Assembly (NCBI GenBank): GCA_021779415.1 | Contig: JAJYAS010000165.1 | Location: forward strand, 1-7,271 | DNA: 7,271 bases | Direction: 5' to 3' | Source of the DNA: Bacillota bacterium | GTDB taxonomy: Bacteria > Bacillota_B > Desulfitobacteriia > Desulfitobacteriales > Desulfitobacteriaceae | The notes under the pieces: generated by a model | What the model saw: only the letters and a program-made list of their open reading frames with translations | Told to the model about the DNA's origin: nothing | The model's database searches: none | In this document: piece by piece, positions 1 to 7,227 of the stretch | How positions within the stretch are numbered: position 1 is the stretch's first letter | How the letters are laid out: every line of letters starts with the position of its first letter | Translations under genes and position numbers: made by a program

Positions 1-339
1 GGAATTAATATTCTTTTCCATGATGCAACTCAATTTTGGAATTGGGAGATTATTCTCCTTGGTGGAGGGGCGATTGGGATTGTCCTTCTGCTTATTGTAG
101 GGAGGGTCGCCAATAAGAGTCAGTTCGTGCATGGTTTGGTCGGAGGATTGATTAGTCTAGTTTTCTTCGGAGCCTTTATAACGCCCATTGTGGCCATAGT
201 CTTATGGGCTTTGGTAGTTGGAACCGGAATTCTTCCTAAAAATAAAAAAAGCCAGGTTTTATGGGGGATGGTACCTACAATTTTACGTCTAATCCTAGGA
301 CTCATAGGGGTTATTTGTGGAAATATCTTGACACTCTAA
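1..339 (+). CDS. Multi-pass membrane protein, C-terminal fragment (5' end outside window)
   Basis: The reading frame is open from base 1 to the TAA at 337-339, giving 112 visible residues with no start codon that must be used. The GTG at 127 would give only a 70-residue protein and would cut off a hydrophobic helix, so I read the gene as continuing upstream. The visible part has about three membrane segments, near residues 17-36, 45-78 (long enough for two short passes) and 86-112. Basic loops lie at R35-K39 and K80-K83. The protein ends almost directly after the last hydrophobic stretch. I do not recognise the family. SecF, which often lies upstream of recJ in related genomes, was considered, but its characteristic C-terminal helices are not apparent. 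The terminator at 453-484 may end its transcript if the promoter at 356-384 is not real. Function unknown; likely located in the cytoplasmic membrane. Confidence 0.6.
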   Translation, partial: GINILFHDATQFWNWEIILLGGGAIGIVLLLIVGRVANKSQFVHGLVGGLISLVFFGAFITPIVAIVLWALVVGTGILPKNKKSQVLWGMVPTILRLILGLIGVICGNILTL

Positions 340-355
340 CAAAAACAAAAAAGTC

Positions 356-384
356 TTGCAATAGGGTGCAGTATTTGGTATCTT
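356..384 (+). promoter_or_regulatory. Candidate sigma-A promoter for the CDF leader
   Basis: A TTGCAA box (356-361) is followed by a 17-nt spacer and TATCTT (379-384). Each hexamer matches the sigma-A consensus at four of six positions. Transcription would start near 391 and give a leader of about 135 nt before the CDF start codon. The match is moderate and the assignment rests on motif and position only. Confidence 0.35.
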
Positions 385-390
385 ATACAT

Positions 391-484
391 AAACTATCAT
401 GTCAGGCAGAATAGCTGGGCTTCATTGTATTGAGGCAGCGGAGGAATCCGCGGGACTTCCTTTTTTCTAAGGAGTCCTATTTTT
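391..484 (+). promoter_or_regulatory. Structured 5' leader, possible attenuator, upstream of CDF gene
   Basis: Three consecutive hairpins can be drawn. The first pairs GCTG 414-417 with CAGC 436-439 and CTTC 420-423 with GAGG 432-435, with a GG bulge and an 8-nt loop. The second pairs GCGGA 438-442 with TCCGC 447-451 around a GGAA (GNRA-type) tetraloop, so hairpins 1 and 2 compete for two bases. The third is the terminator at 453-477. The hexamer AGGCAG is repeated at 404-409 and 433-438. An alternative pairing of AGGAA 442-446 with TTCCT 457-461 would break both the second hairpin and the terminator, as an antiterminator would. The leader lies before a metal exporter, so a metal-responsive switch is conceivable, but I cannot fit it to a known riboswitch class. 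It could also simply be the 3' UTR of the upstream gene. Confidence 0.3.
453..484 (+). terminator. Intrinsic terminator between membrane protein and CDF gene
   Basis: The left arm (453-462) pairs with AAGGAGTCC (469-477) in nine base pairs, with a single bulged T at 458 and a six-base loop (463-468). The stem is followed directly by TATTTTT (478-484). This has the shape of a Rho-independent terminator. It ends 42 nt before the CDF start, so it would stop either readthrough from the upstream gene or a transcript started at the candidate promoter at 356-384. Confidence 0.7.
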
Positions 485-514
485 GTGTACTTAAGTAAAT
501 AGTTTCATGGAAGT

Positions 515-521
515 GGGGGGG
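515..521 (+). promoter_or_regulatory. Unusual all-G ribosome binding site of the CDF gene
   Basis: Seven consecutive G residues lie 5 nt upstream of the GTG start at 527. There is no AGGAGG or GGAGG in this region. The G-run can pair only partly, or with wobble pairs, with the anti-Shine-Dalgarno sequence, so translation initiation may be modest. The site supports the GTG at 527 because no better site lies upstream of another in-frame start. Confidence 0.4.
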
Positions 522-526
522 AAATC

Positions 527-1504
527 GTGGATGAGAAAACGCAAGTGGCGTCATTATCTGTCGCTTCAAATACTTTCTTAACGCTATCTAAAATCATGAT
601 TGGGTTGGCTAGTGGCTCGGTTAGTATCTTGTCAGAGGGAATTCATTCTGGTATCGACCTCGTGGCGGCCTTTATCGCGCTTTTTGCAGTGAAGCAGTCG
701 GGAAAACCTGCAGATTCACGTCATGCCTACGGACATGGGAAAATAGAAAATGTTTCCGGCACAGTTGAGGCCGTTTTGATATTCGTCGCCGCCCTAATGA
801 TTATTTCTGAAGCGGTTCATAAAGTCCAGCAGATCTTGAAGGGTGCTGGGGGAGATGTCGGGGATCTGAGATTAGGCTTGGTCATCATGGGAGCTTCTGC
901 GATTCTCAACTTGGTTGTATCGACTCGACTTATGAGAGTGGCGAAACGAACGGATTCTGTGGCACTTGAAGCAGATGCGTTGCATTTGCGGACAGACGTA
1001 TATACGTCTGTGGGTGTGTTTTGCGGTCTTCTCTTGATTAAGATCACGGGTTGGACTATCCTTGATCCAATCATTGCCTTCGTCGTCGCGTCAATGATTA
1101 TTAAAGCCTCTTTTGATCTGACCAAGGAGGCCTTTTCTCCATTGGTTGATGTCAGCTTACCAGATGAAGAACGTGAAATTATTGCCCAAGTCCTCCAACT
1201 TCATGCGGACGAATTTGTTGAATTCCATAAACTGCGGACTCGGAAGGCTGGAGCAGAAAGGCATGTCGATTTACATCTAGTCGTTGCTAAGTATACTCCC
1301 GTCGTTGACGTGCATGAACTGTGTGACACGATTGAGCAGGAAATTAACGAAAAATTGCAGGGAACTCATGTCTTAATTCACGCTGAACCTTGTAGCAGTA
1401 GAGATGTGGAATGTCCAGGTGAGGAGGGGCTAGCTTCTTCCTGTCAGCGCTGCCAAGTAAAGACCGAGGTCGGAGGTCAGAAGCCGGATAACGATAATGA
1501 ATAA
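527..1504 (+). CDS. Cation diffusion facilitator (CDF) family divalent metal exporter
   Basis: This 325-residue cytoplasmic-membrane protein should export a divalent metal ion in exchange for protons. Six membrane helices are predicted near residues 10-29, 32-56, 79-100, 114-134, 150-174 and 176-196, followed by a cytoplasmic ferredoxin-like domain near 205-287. The transport site appears as HxxxD in helix 2 (H40, D44) and HxxxD in helix 5 (H153, D157). The family signature HAYGHGKIE (66-74) lies between helices 2 and 3. Paired HxxxD sites are typical of zinc-type CDFs, whereas manganese-type members usually carry DxxxD, so Zn (possibly Co, Cd or Ni) is more likely than Mn; this is inference. 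The tail after residue 287 is unusual: it is about 38 residues long, acidic and polar, with cysteines at 289, 296, 306 and 309, the last two forming CxxC. The start is GTG, and the N-terminus (VASLSVASN before helix 1) fits the family. The gene may be controlled by the leader and terminator just upstream. It ends 60 nt before the chosen recJ start. Confidence 0.93.
   Translation: MDEKTQVASLSVASNTFLTLSKIMIGLASGSVSILSEGIHSGIDLVAAFIALFAVKQSGKPADSRHAYGHGKIENVSGTVEAVLIFVAALMIISEAVHKVQQILKGAGGDVGDLRLGLVIMGASAILNLVVSTRLMRVAKRTDSVALEADALHLRTDVYTSVGVFCGLLLIKITGWTILDPIIAFVVASMIIKASFDLTKEAFSPLVDVSLPDEEREIIAQVLQLHADEFVEFHKLRTRKAGAERHVDLHLVVAKYTPVVDVHELCDTIEQEINEKLQGTHVLIHAEPCSSRDVECPGEEGLASSCQRCQVKTEVGGQKPDNDNE
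992..1011 (+). repeat. Perfect 20-bp palindrome inside the CDF gene
   Basis: ACAGACGTATATACGTCTGT is identical to its own reverse complement across all 20 bases; the flanking bases (G991, G1012) break the symmetry. In frame it encodes T-D-V-Y-T-S plus the first two bases of the next Val codon, immediately after the catalytic His153 and including Asp157. The antisense strand in the equivalent frame also reads TDVYTSV. No spacer separates the arms, so it would suit a dimeric DNA-binding protein better than an RNA hairpin. No function can be assigned from sequence. Confidence 0.9.
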
Positions 1505-1514
1505 TAAGTAATGG

Positions 1515-1543
1515 TTGCTGCAGTTTTCGCTCTGCCTTATAAT
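1515..1543 (+). promoter_or_regulatory. Candidate sigma-A promoter of the recJ-apt-rel-dtd operon
   Basis: TTGCTG (1515-1520) and an exact TATAAT (1538-1543) are separated by 17 nt, the preferred spacing. The -35 box matches the consensus at only its first three positions, but the -10 box is perfect. Transcription would start near 1550, just ahead of the GGGGGAG ribosome binding site, giving a leader of about 15 nt. The site lies in the 60-nt gap after the CDF gene, which has no terminator, so readthrough from the CDF gene is also possible. Confidence 0.5.
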
Positions 1544-1551
1544 GAAAGTCT

Positions 1552-1558
1552 GGGGGAG
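1552..1558 (+). promoter_or_regulatory. Ribosome binding site deciding the recJ TTG start
   Basis: GGGGGAG lies 6 nt upstream of the in-frame TTG at 1565. The competing ATG at 1511 is preceded only by AT-rich sequence (GATAATGAATAATAAGTA) with no Shine-Dalgarno match. Confidence 0.65.
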
Positions 1559-1564
1559 TATAAC

Positions 1565-3922
1565 TTGAAACGAATATGGTCAATGCAGCAATCATTCGGA
1601 ACAGCATCAGAAACACTCCACGATTTTCTGGGGATTTCTCCGGTCGTCGCGGAAATTTTAGCTCAAAGGGGATTTCGCCGGCCTGAAGAAGCTATCGAGT
1701 TTCTGCGCCCAACACTCTTGAATATGTTCTCTCCGTTTTGTTTATACGACATGTCGAAAGCCATCGAGCGATTGTCTTTGGCGCTCGAGCGCAAAGAAAA
1801 GGTCCTCGTCTATGGAGATTACGACGTGGACGGGGTGACAAGTACCACGCTGTTATATAAAGTTCTCAGAGACCTAGGTTTCCAAGCGGTAGCCTATATT
1901 CCTAATCGCCAAGATGAAGGGTATGGTTTACATTCTGGAGCCATTGAACGTGCCGCTAAGGCAGGAGTGAAGGTTCTTATTACAGTTGACTGCGGGGTCA
2001 CAGCAGTCTCAGAGGTGGATCTTGCCCGAACACTGGGGATCGATGTTATTGTCACAGATCACCATGAACCGCCCGAGGTTTTACCAGCGGCTTTGGCGAT
2101 CTTAAATCCAAAGCTTGAGAATTCAGGGTATCCATTTTGCGATTTGGCAGGAGTTGGCGTGGCCTTTAAATTAGCCCAAGCCTTATTACAATCGTTGGGA
2201 ACTGGAGATGTGGGCATACACTCAGAACTTGAATTATTGGATTTGGTGGCCTTAGGGACCATTGCAGATTTAGTCCCTTTGGTCGGAGAAAATCGAATTT
2301 TTGTCCATTATGGTCTTCTCCAGATGGAAAAGACTCTTCATACTGGGTTAGAAGCGCTTCTCGAAGAGTGCGGGCTGAAGGATAAACCTTTGAAAGCAGG
2401 TCAAATTGGCTTTATGGTCGCCCCGCGCATTAATGCAGCCGGACGTATGGATAGTGCCCGAGCGGGCTTGGAACTTCTCTTGACGGTGGATCCGGAGCGC
2501 GCAAAGGAACTGGCCCGTTCATTAACACGGGAAAACCAAGTGCGCCAAGAAACTGAGAAAGAGATTTTGGCTGAAGCGATTTCGCTACTTGAGCGTGAAC
2601 CTATCCCGACAGTTATTGTGCTTTCAGCACCTCATTGGCACCATGGGGTCATTGGGATTGTGGCCTCTCGTTTAGTCGAGCGTTATTATCGGCCAGTTTT
2701 CCTAATTGCTGAAGAAGGGGAAGAGGCGAAGGGCTCGGCTCGTGGGATTGCAGGTTATCCTGTCCTAGAGCAGTTGAACACTCAAGCACATCTTTTAACA
2801 AAGTTCGGAGGACATCGGCAAGCTGCAGGATTTTCCCTTCCCACAGAACATATTCGGCAACTTAGAGAAGGGCTAAATCTGGAAGCAGCCGTCTTCGGGG
2901 AAACTCTATTTAAAGAATTTCTAAAAATTGATCGTCGAATTTCTTTAGAGGCAGTTTCAGGGGCACTGCTCCATGACCTTGAACAAATGGCTCCGTTCGG
3001 TTTTGGCAACCCTGGGCCAATTTTGGCTTGCCAAGGGATTCCAGTCCATTCGGTCAGTGCGGTGGGCAAAGAAAAGAGTCATATAAAATTTCGTTTCGGA
3101 GAGCAGGGAGAGCAGGAAGGAATTGCTTTTCGCCTCGGAGAACGTTTAAATGAGTTGAACTGCGCTACAAGATTGGATGTTGCATTTAGCTTAGATTGGA
3201 ATACATTTCGAGGGCGTGAGGACGTCCAATTAATGATTAAGGATGTCCAAGCTGAAGCGGATTGGCGGGAGAACTTGATCTCTTTAGAAGGGGAGGACTC
3301 TTGTTCGGAAATTGCAGTTACTCTGGAAGAATCGCAGATTGAGTGGCTGGACTGGCGCAAATTAAAGCGCGCAGAGTGGCCTCTACACGGTGTTGAAGCT
3401 CAAATTTGGGTTTGGGACACGACAGGGTACGAGCCAAGCCTCTCACGATGGAACTCGGTTGGGGAAGAGAAGGAAGGCTTGGGTTTAATTCAAGGCCTCC
3501 CGCTTACAGAAGAGGATTTTAGAGAAGGGGTGGAAAAACTCCGTCAATTGGGAGTCTACCGCATTGCCTTGGCAGGATTTGAAAGTCCTCTTGAAGAAAG
3601 GGTTCGTGAGCGGTGTGAATCCTTAGGGCGCGAAGAACTTGTCCAGATTTATCGGGTGCTGTCTGCAAAATCAAAAGAGGGTAATCCGTTTCACTTTGGG
3701 GGGGACCCCAAAATTTCACGCATGGAACGAAGGGCCCTTAAGATTTTCGAAGAATTAGGGCTCATTCGCTGTCTTGGAGGGACTGAAGAGGTTGTGCTGG
3801 CCTGGGTTCCGACGCAGAGAAAGTTAGATCTCGAGTCCTCTTTACGCTATCGGAGTGGGAAAGAGCGGTTTGAACGTGCAGGGAAGTTTCAGCGCGAACT
3901 CTTAACGGTCACCATTGAATAA
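1565..3922 (+). CDS. recJ: Single-stranded-DNA-specific 5'-3' exonuclease RecJ
   Basis: RecJ degrades single-stranded DNA 5' to 3' in recombination, mismatch and base-excision repair and at stalled forks. From the TTG start it has 785 residues, close to other Firmicutes RecJ proteins and much longer than the roughly 580-residue E. coli enzyme. DHH-phosphoesterase motifs are all present: GDYDVDG (84-90), VDCG (141-144) and DHHEPP (165-170), whose Asp and His residues bind the catalytic metal ions. They are followed by a [10 protein letters not shown] stretch and the GRMDSA motif (from 293). The DHHA1 substrate-binding domain ends in GGHRQAAGF (415-423). An OB-like segment begins at about residue 470 ([11 protein letters not shown]). 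The remaining part, from about 560, matches the Firmicutes C-terminal extension, ending in a conserved-looking LESSLRYR (756-763). An ATG at 1511 would add 18 residues but has no ribosome binding site and lies before the candidate promoter. RecJ is the first gene of the apparent operon; apt follows after 43 nt. Confidence 0.96.
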   Translation: MKRIWSMQQSFGTASETLHDFLGISPVVAEILAQRGFRRPEEAIEFLRPTLLNMFSPFCLYDMSKAIERLSLALERKEKVLVYGDYDVDGVTSTTLLYKVLRDLGFQAVAYIPNRQDEGYGLHSGAIERAAKAGVKVLITVDCGVTAVSEVDLARTLGIDVIVTDHHEPPEVLPAALAILNPKLENSGYPFCDLAGVGVAFKLAQALLQSLGTGDVGIHSELELLDLVALGTIADLVPLVGENRIFVHYGLLQMEKTLHTGLEALLEECGLKDKPLKAGQIGFMVAPRINAAGRMDSARAGLELLLTVDPERAKELARSLTRENQVRQETEKEILAEAISLLEREPIPTVIVLSAPHWHHGVIGIVASRLVERYYRPVFLIAEEGEEAKGSARGIAGYPVLEQLNTQAHLLTKFGGHRQAAGFSLPTEHIRQLREGLNLEAAVFGETLFKEFLKIDRRISLEAVSGALLHDLEQMAPFGFGNPGPILACQGIPVHSVSAVGKEKSHIKFRFGEQGEQEGIAFRLGERLNELNCATRLDVAFSLDWNTFRGREDVQLMIKDVQAEADWRENLISLEGEDSCSEIAVTLEESQIEWLDWRKLKRAEWPLHGVEAQIWVWDTTGYEPSLSRWNSVGEEKEGLGLIQGLPLTEEDFREGVEKLRQLGVYRIALAGFESPLEERVRERCESLGREELVQIYRVLSAKSKEGNPFHFGGDPKISRMERRALKIFEELGLIRCLGGTEEVVLAWVPTQRKLDLESSLRYRSGKERFERAGKFQRELLTVTIE

Positions 3923-3965
3923 AAATGGTTCAAATTGGCAGGAATATAAGAAGGGTGGAGACATC

Positions 3966-4478
3966 ATGGATTTTAGGGAGCACATTCGGGTAATTGCTGA
4001 TTTTCCTAAGGATGGGATTTCGTACAAGGATATTACGACCCTGCTCAAGAACGGCGAAATGTACCGAGCTGCCATTGATGCTATGGTAGAAAAAATTAGA
4101 CCCTGGCAACCAGAGGTGATTGTCGGACCTGAAGCACGTGGTTTTTTATTGGGTGCCCCAGTTGCCTATGCCTTAGGAATCGGTTTTGTTCCGGTTCGAA
4201 AACCGGGCAAGTTGCCTGCCAAAACGATCCGTGAAACTTACGCTTTAGAATATGGTTTTGACACGTTAGAAGTTCATGCGGATGCGATAAATCCTGGTGA
4301 GCGCGTGGTTGTAGTTGATGATTTATTGGCAACGGGTGGAACGATGCTGGCGACTGCAAATTTGATGAAAAAAATTGGGGCAGATATGGTGGGGATGGGC
4401 TTTTTAATCGAGTTGGCGTTCCTGAATGGTCGGGAAAAACTAGCCGAGTTTCCGGTGTTTTCATTGGTCGAGTATTAG
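3966..4478 (+). CDS. apt: Adenine phosphoribosyltransferase
   Basis: This cytosolic purine-salvage enzyme converts adenine and PRPP to AMP and pyrophosphate. From the ATG at 3966 the protein has 170 residues, the normal APT length. The N-terminus has the family pattern [21 protein letters not shown] (8-28). The segment [18 protein letters not shown] (54-71) and PVRKPGKLP (76-84) are APT hallmarks. The PRPP-binding loop [13 protein letters not shown] (114-126) contains the acidic pair D118-D119. An in-frame ATG at 3915 would add 17 residues and overlap recJ, but GGTGGAG at 3954-3960, 5 nt before 3966, and the family length favour the shorter form. Its location directly before rel is common in Firmicutes and fits a shared role in purine nucleotide balance. 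Confidence 0.96.
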   Translation: MDFREHIRVIADFPKDGISYKDITTLLKNGEMYRAAIDAMVEKIRPWQPEVIVGPEARGFLLGAPVAYALGIGFVPVRKPGKLPAKTIRETYALEYGFDTLEVHADAINPGERVVVVDDLLATGGTMLATANLMKKIGADMVGMGFLIELAFLNGREKLAEFPVFSLVEY

Positions 4479-4545
4479 AGTGCTGCAGCTTCGTTCGATA
4501 AAAGTGATCGATCGTGCGTTATATCGCAGATGAGAGGAGCTTCCA

Positions 4546-6762
4546 ATGTCCTTCGCAGAGTTAATGATAAAACTGCAAAAGACGTCCCCACAGGCACGTC
4601 TCGCTATTGTGGACAAGGCCTACCGGTTTGCTGAAGTGGCACATCGCAATCAACTTCGCAATTCTGGGGAAGATTATATTTTGCATCCCTTAGAAGTCGC
4701 GCAGATTTTAGCTGAATTAGAAATGGATGAGGCCACGATAGCGGCTGCCCTACTTCATGATGTCGTGGAAGACACGCAGTATACTCTTGCGGATATTGAG
4801 AAGGAGTTCGGTCCAGAAGTCGCCTTGCTTGTCGATGGCGTGACCAAGCTCGGACGGATTGAGTACAAGAGTAAAGTGGAGCAACAAGTGGAGAATTTGC
4901 GCAAAATGTTCTTGGCCATGGCCAAGGACATTCGCGTTATTCTCATTAAGCTGGCCGATCGCCTACATAATATGCGCACATTGAAATATCATTCAGTCCA
5001 AAAACAAAAGGAAATTGCCCAGGAGACCCTGGAGATATTTGCACCTCTGGCGAACCGTCTGGGGATTTTTCGCATTAAATGGGAGTTGGAAGATCTTTCG
5101 TTTCGCTACCTAAAGCCACAGGAATACTATGACTTAGTGGAAGGAATTGCCCTTAAACGGCGAGAACGAGAAGCCTATATCAATGAAGTCATCGGACAAA
5201 TGAGTGACAAATTGAAAGAGGTAGAAATTTATGCCGATATAGCTGGCCGACCTAAGCATTTTTATAGCATTTATCGCAAAATGACAACTCAGCACAAAGA
5301 GCTGAGCGAGATTTACGACTTGATGGCTATTCGAGTGATTGTAGAATCTGTCAATGATTGTTATGGGGCCTTGGGTATTATCCACACTTTATGGAAGCCG
5401 ATACCCGGTCGTTTTAAAGACTATATCGCCATGCCTAAACCCAATATGTATCAGTCACTCCATACTACCCTTATTGGAGTGCACGGGGAGCCTTTCGAGA
5501 TACAGATCCGGACCTGTGAAATGCACCGAACCTCAGAATACGGTATTGCTGCCCATTGGAAATACAAAGAAAGCAATGGCAAAGAAGGTGGCAATAAAGA
5601 GAGTGTTAACAAAGCGGCAGGCATCAACTTTGAACAGAAACTTTCTTGGCTGCGTCAATTGCTGGAGTGGCAACACGATTCTCGGGATGCCGGGGAATTT
5701 ATGGAATCCTTAAAGATTGACTTATTTGCCGATACAGTCTTTGTGTTTACCCCTAAAGGGGATGTCGTCGAACTGCCGGCAGACTCCTGTCCGGTTGATT
5801 TTGCCTACCGTGTTCACACGGATGTAGGGCATCGTTGCATTGGAGCGAAAATTAACGGACGTATTGTTCCCCTCGAGACAAAATTGGCTAACGGCGATAT
5901 CCTTGAAATTCTTACCTCAAAGCAAGGAGGAGGACCCAGCCGTGATTGGTTGGCCTTTGTTAAGACGTCGCAAGCCAAGAACAGGATTCGTCAGTGGTTC
6001 AAGAAAGAGCAGCGAGAGGATAACATCGTTCGTGGACGGGAAAGTTTGGAACGAGAGGTTCGCAAACTCGGGCTTGACCCAGCAATTGCTCTGAAATCAG
6101 AAAGTCTCTTAGCGATAGGCAAAAGCCAAAATTTTGTTGGAATCGATGATTTATATGCCGCTATTGGGGACGGTGTCCTGACTCCCAATAAGGTCTTAAT
6201 GCGCTTGCGTGAGGAATTATCAAAGGAAGAACGGGAAAAACTGCAACTCGCGGCACTTCAACAAGCGGAGGGAAAAACTCCGACCCAAAGTTACGGTAAG
6301 GCCTCCCATGGGGTGCGGGTCAAGGGGGTTGATAACGTGCTGGTGCGTTTCTCACGTTGTTGTAATCCCTTACCGGGAGATGCCATAATCGGTTATATTA
6401 CCCGGGGCCGAGGGGTTTCTATTCATCGTCAAGATTGCAGCAATATCCTCAGTCATTCACTGGAAGAACGTGAGCGGGTCGTGGAGGTCGTCTGGGCTGA
6501 ACAGATGGATTCTACCTATCCGGTCGATATTCAAATCTATGGCATGGATAAGCCCCGCTTGGTCACGGAGGTTATGAATATCGTCCTAGATACACACACC
6601 CATATTCTGGGTATTAATGCTCGAGTTGGGAAAGATAATGTTGCTCATATTCAACTGCGTGTTGAAATTCGGAATCTTGAACAGCTTAAAATGGTAATGC
6701 ATAAAATTCGAAAGATCAAAGATATTACCGAGGTCAAGCGGATTCATTCAGGAGGAAAGTAA
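4546..6762 (+). CDS. rel: Bifunctional (p)ppGpp synthetase/hydrolase Rel (RelA/SpoT family)
   Basis: This is the long RSH enzyme of the stringent response (738 residues), usually named relA in Firmicutes. It makes (p)ppGpp from ATP and GDP/GTP on ribosomes carrying uncharged tRNA and hydrolyses it otherwise. Domains in order: an HD hydrolase with H47, H71-D72 in LLHDVVEDT and D138 in KLADRLHNM; a synthetase domain with RFKD (289-292), YQSLH (302-306), EIQIRT (318-323) and EYGIAAHW (331-338); a TGS domain near 394-458; a helical region; a zinc-finger or conserved-cysteine domain with C605-C606, H627 and C631; and a C-terminal ACT domain near 660-736. An intact HD site plus RFKD, the RxKD form typical of bifunctional enzymes rather than the ExDD form of E. 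coli RelA, indicates that both activities are present. The ATG start has a strong AGAGGAG site (4533-4539) 6 nt upstream. The 67-nt gap after apt has no terminator. The dtd start lies 1 nt after its stop, suggesting translational coupling. Confidence 0.97.
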   Translation: MSFAELMIKLQKTSPQARLAIVDKAYRFAEVAHRNQLRNSGEDYILHPLEVAQILAELEMDEATIAAALLHDVVEDTQYTLADIEKEFGPEVALLVDGVTKLGRIEYKSKVEQQVENLRKMFLAMAKDIRVILIKLADRLHNMRTLKYHSVQKQKEIAQETLEIFAPLANRLGIFRIKWELEDLSFRYLKPQEYYDLVEGIALKRREREAYINEVIGQMSDKLKEVEIYADIAGRPKHFYSIYRKMTTQHKELSEIYDLMAIRVIVESVNDCYGALGIIHTLWKPIPGRFKDYIAMPKPNMYQSLHTTLIGVHGEPFEIQIRTCEMHRTSEYGIAAHWKYKESNGKEGGNKESVNKAAGINFEQKLSWLRQLLEWQHDSRDAGEFMESLKIDLFADTVFVFTPKGDVVELPADSCPVDFAYRVHTDVGHRCIGAKINGRIVPLETKLANGDILEILTSKQGGGPSRDWLAFVKTSQAKNRIRQWFKKEQREDNIVRGRESLEREVRKLGLDPAIALKSESLLAIGKSQNFVGIDDLYAAIGDGVLTPNKVLMRLREELSKEEREKLQLAALQQAEGKTPTQSYGKASHGVRVKGVDNVLVRFSRCCNPLPGDAIIGYITRGRGVSIHRQDCSNILSHSLEERERVVEVVWAEQMDSTYPVDIQIYGMDKPRLVTEVMNIVLDTHTHILGINARVGKDNVAHIQLRVEIRNLEQLKMVMHKIRKIKDITEVKRIHSGGK

Positions 6763-6763
6763 C

Positions 6764-7213
6764 ATGCGCAGTGTGGTTCAACGCGTGAAACGCGCCTCAG
6801 TCACCGTGGATGGAAAAACTGTGGGGGAAATAGCGATGGGTCTCTTGATCCTGTTGGCTGTTGGACCTGAGGACGGACCGGGTGATTTAACCTGGATGAT
6901 TGATAAACTTGTGGGCTTGAGAATCTTTGAAGATGAAGAGGGAAAAATGAACCGTTCCGTTCAGGAGGTGGGCGGGGAAATCCTGATGGTTTCTCAGTTT
7001 ACTCTTTATGGCGATTGTCGTAAAGGTAAACGGCCCAGTTTTTCCGCCGCTGCACCGCCTGAAAAGGCAAAGCTCCTGTTTGAACAAGTGGTAGAGGAGA
7101 CCCGAAGGCGTGGGCTCAAGGTGGAAACGGGGGTCTTTCAAGCAGAGATGGACGTGGCCCTCATTAACCATGGGCCGGTAACGATGTTGTTGGATAGTGA
7201 GAAGAAATTCTAA
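6764..7213 (+). CDS. dtd: D-aminoacyl-tRNA deacylase (D-Tyr-tRNA deacylase)
   Basis: DTD hydrolyses D-amino acids (and glycine mischarged on tRNA-Ala) from tRNA, protecting translation from D-amino acid incorporation. It acts in the cytosol as a homodimer. The protein has 149 residues, the usual length. Motifs seen are [13 protein letters not shown] at the N-terminus, SQFTLYGD (77-84) followed by KGKRPSF, and the Gly-cisPro motif [10 protein letters not shown] (135-144, G137-P138), which excludes L-aminoacyl substrates. The AGGAGG site (6750-6755) lies within the last codons of rel, 8 nt before the ATG, and only one base separates the rel stop from this start. The rel-dtd pairing is common in Firmicutes. 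All key residues appear intact. Confidence 0.97.
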   Translation: MRSVVQRVKRASVTVDGKTVGEIAMGLLILLAVGPEDGPGDLTWMIDKLVGLRIFEDEEGKMNRSVQEVGGEILMVSQFTLYGDCRKGKRPSFSAAAPPEKAKLLFEQVVEETRRRGLKVETGVFQAEMDVALINHGPVTMLLDSEKKF

Positions 7214-7220
7214 GGGAGGG
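7212..7220 (+). promoter_or_regulatory. Ribosome binding site for the gene after dtd
   Basis: AAGGGAGGG overlaps the dtd stop codon. The GGGAGG core ends 8 nt before the GTG at 7228 but only 2 nt before the in-frame ATG at 7222. This spacing favours the GTG as start. Confidence 0.65.
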
Positions 7221-7227
7221 AATGTTC

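Noticed and set aside
328..333. Exact TTGACA -35 hexamer at the end of the upstream membrane gene
   Set aside because: No acceptable -10 box lies 16-18 nt downstream (the sequence there is near AAGTCT), so TTGCAA-17-TATCTT at 356-384 is the better candidate.
1..339. C-terminus of SecF, expected from gene order in related genomes
   Set aside because: The visible helices and loops do not show SecF features that I recognise; left as an unassigned membrane protein.
438..484. Resemblance of GGAATCCGCGGGA plus terminator to a T-box antiterminator
   Set aside because: The required TGGN tRNA-acceptor-binding bulge is missing (AGGA is present instead), the leader is too short for the specifier stem, and the downstream gene is a metal transporter, not an amino acid gene.
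817..1125. Antisense 102-codon ORF within the CDF gene
   Set aside because: It overlaps a well-supported gene entirely, has no family resemblance, and part of its sequence merely mirrors the palindrome (TDVYTSV).
4096..4464. Antisense 122-codon ORF opposite apt
   Set aside because: It lies within a complete, recognised APT gene and has a low-complexity, Pro/His-rich composition typical of a shadow frame.
4479..4545. Possible promoter, operator or attenuator in the apt-rel gap (GATCGATC, TCGAT/ATCGA and TGCG/CGCA pairings)
   Set aside because: The stems are only 4-5 bp, there is no T-tract, and TTATAT has no matching -35 box at suitable spacing.
5354..5713. 119-codon ORF on the + strand within rel
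   Set aside because: It is in another frame inside the conserved synthetase domain of Rel, with no own family signature.
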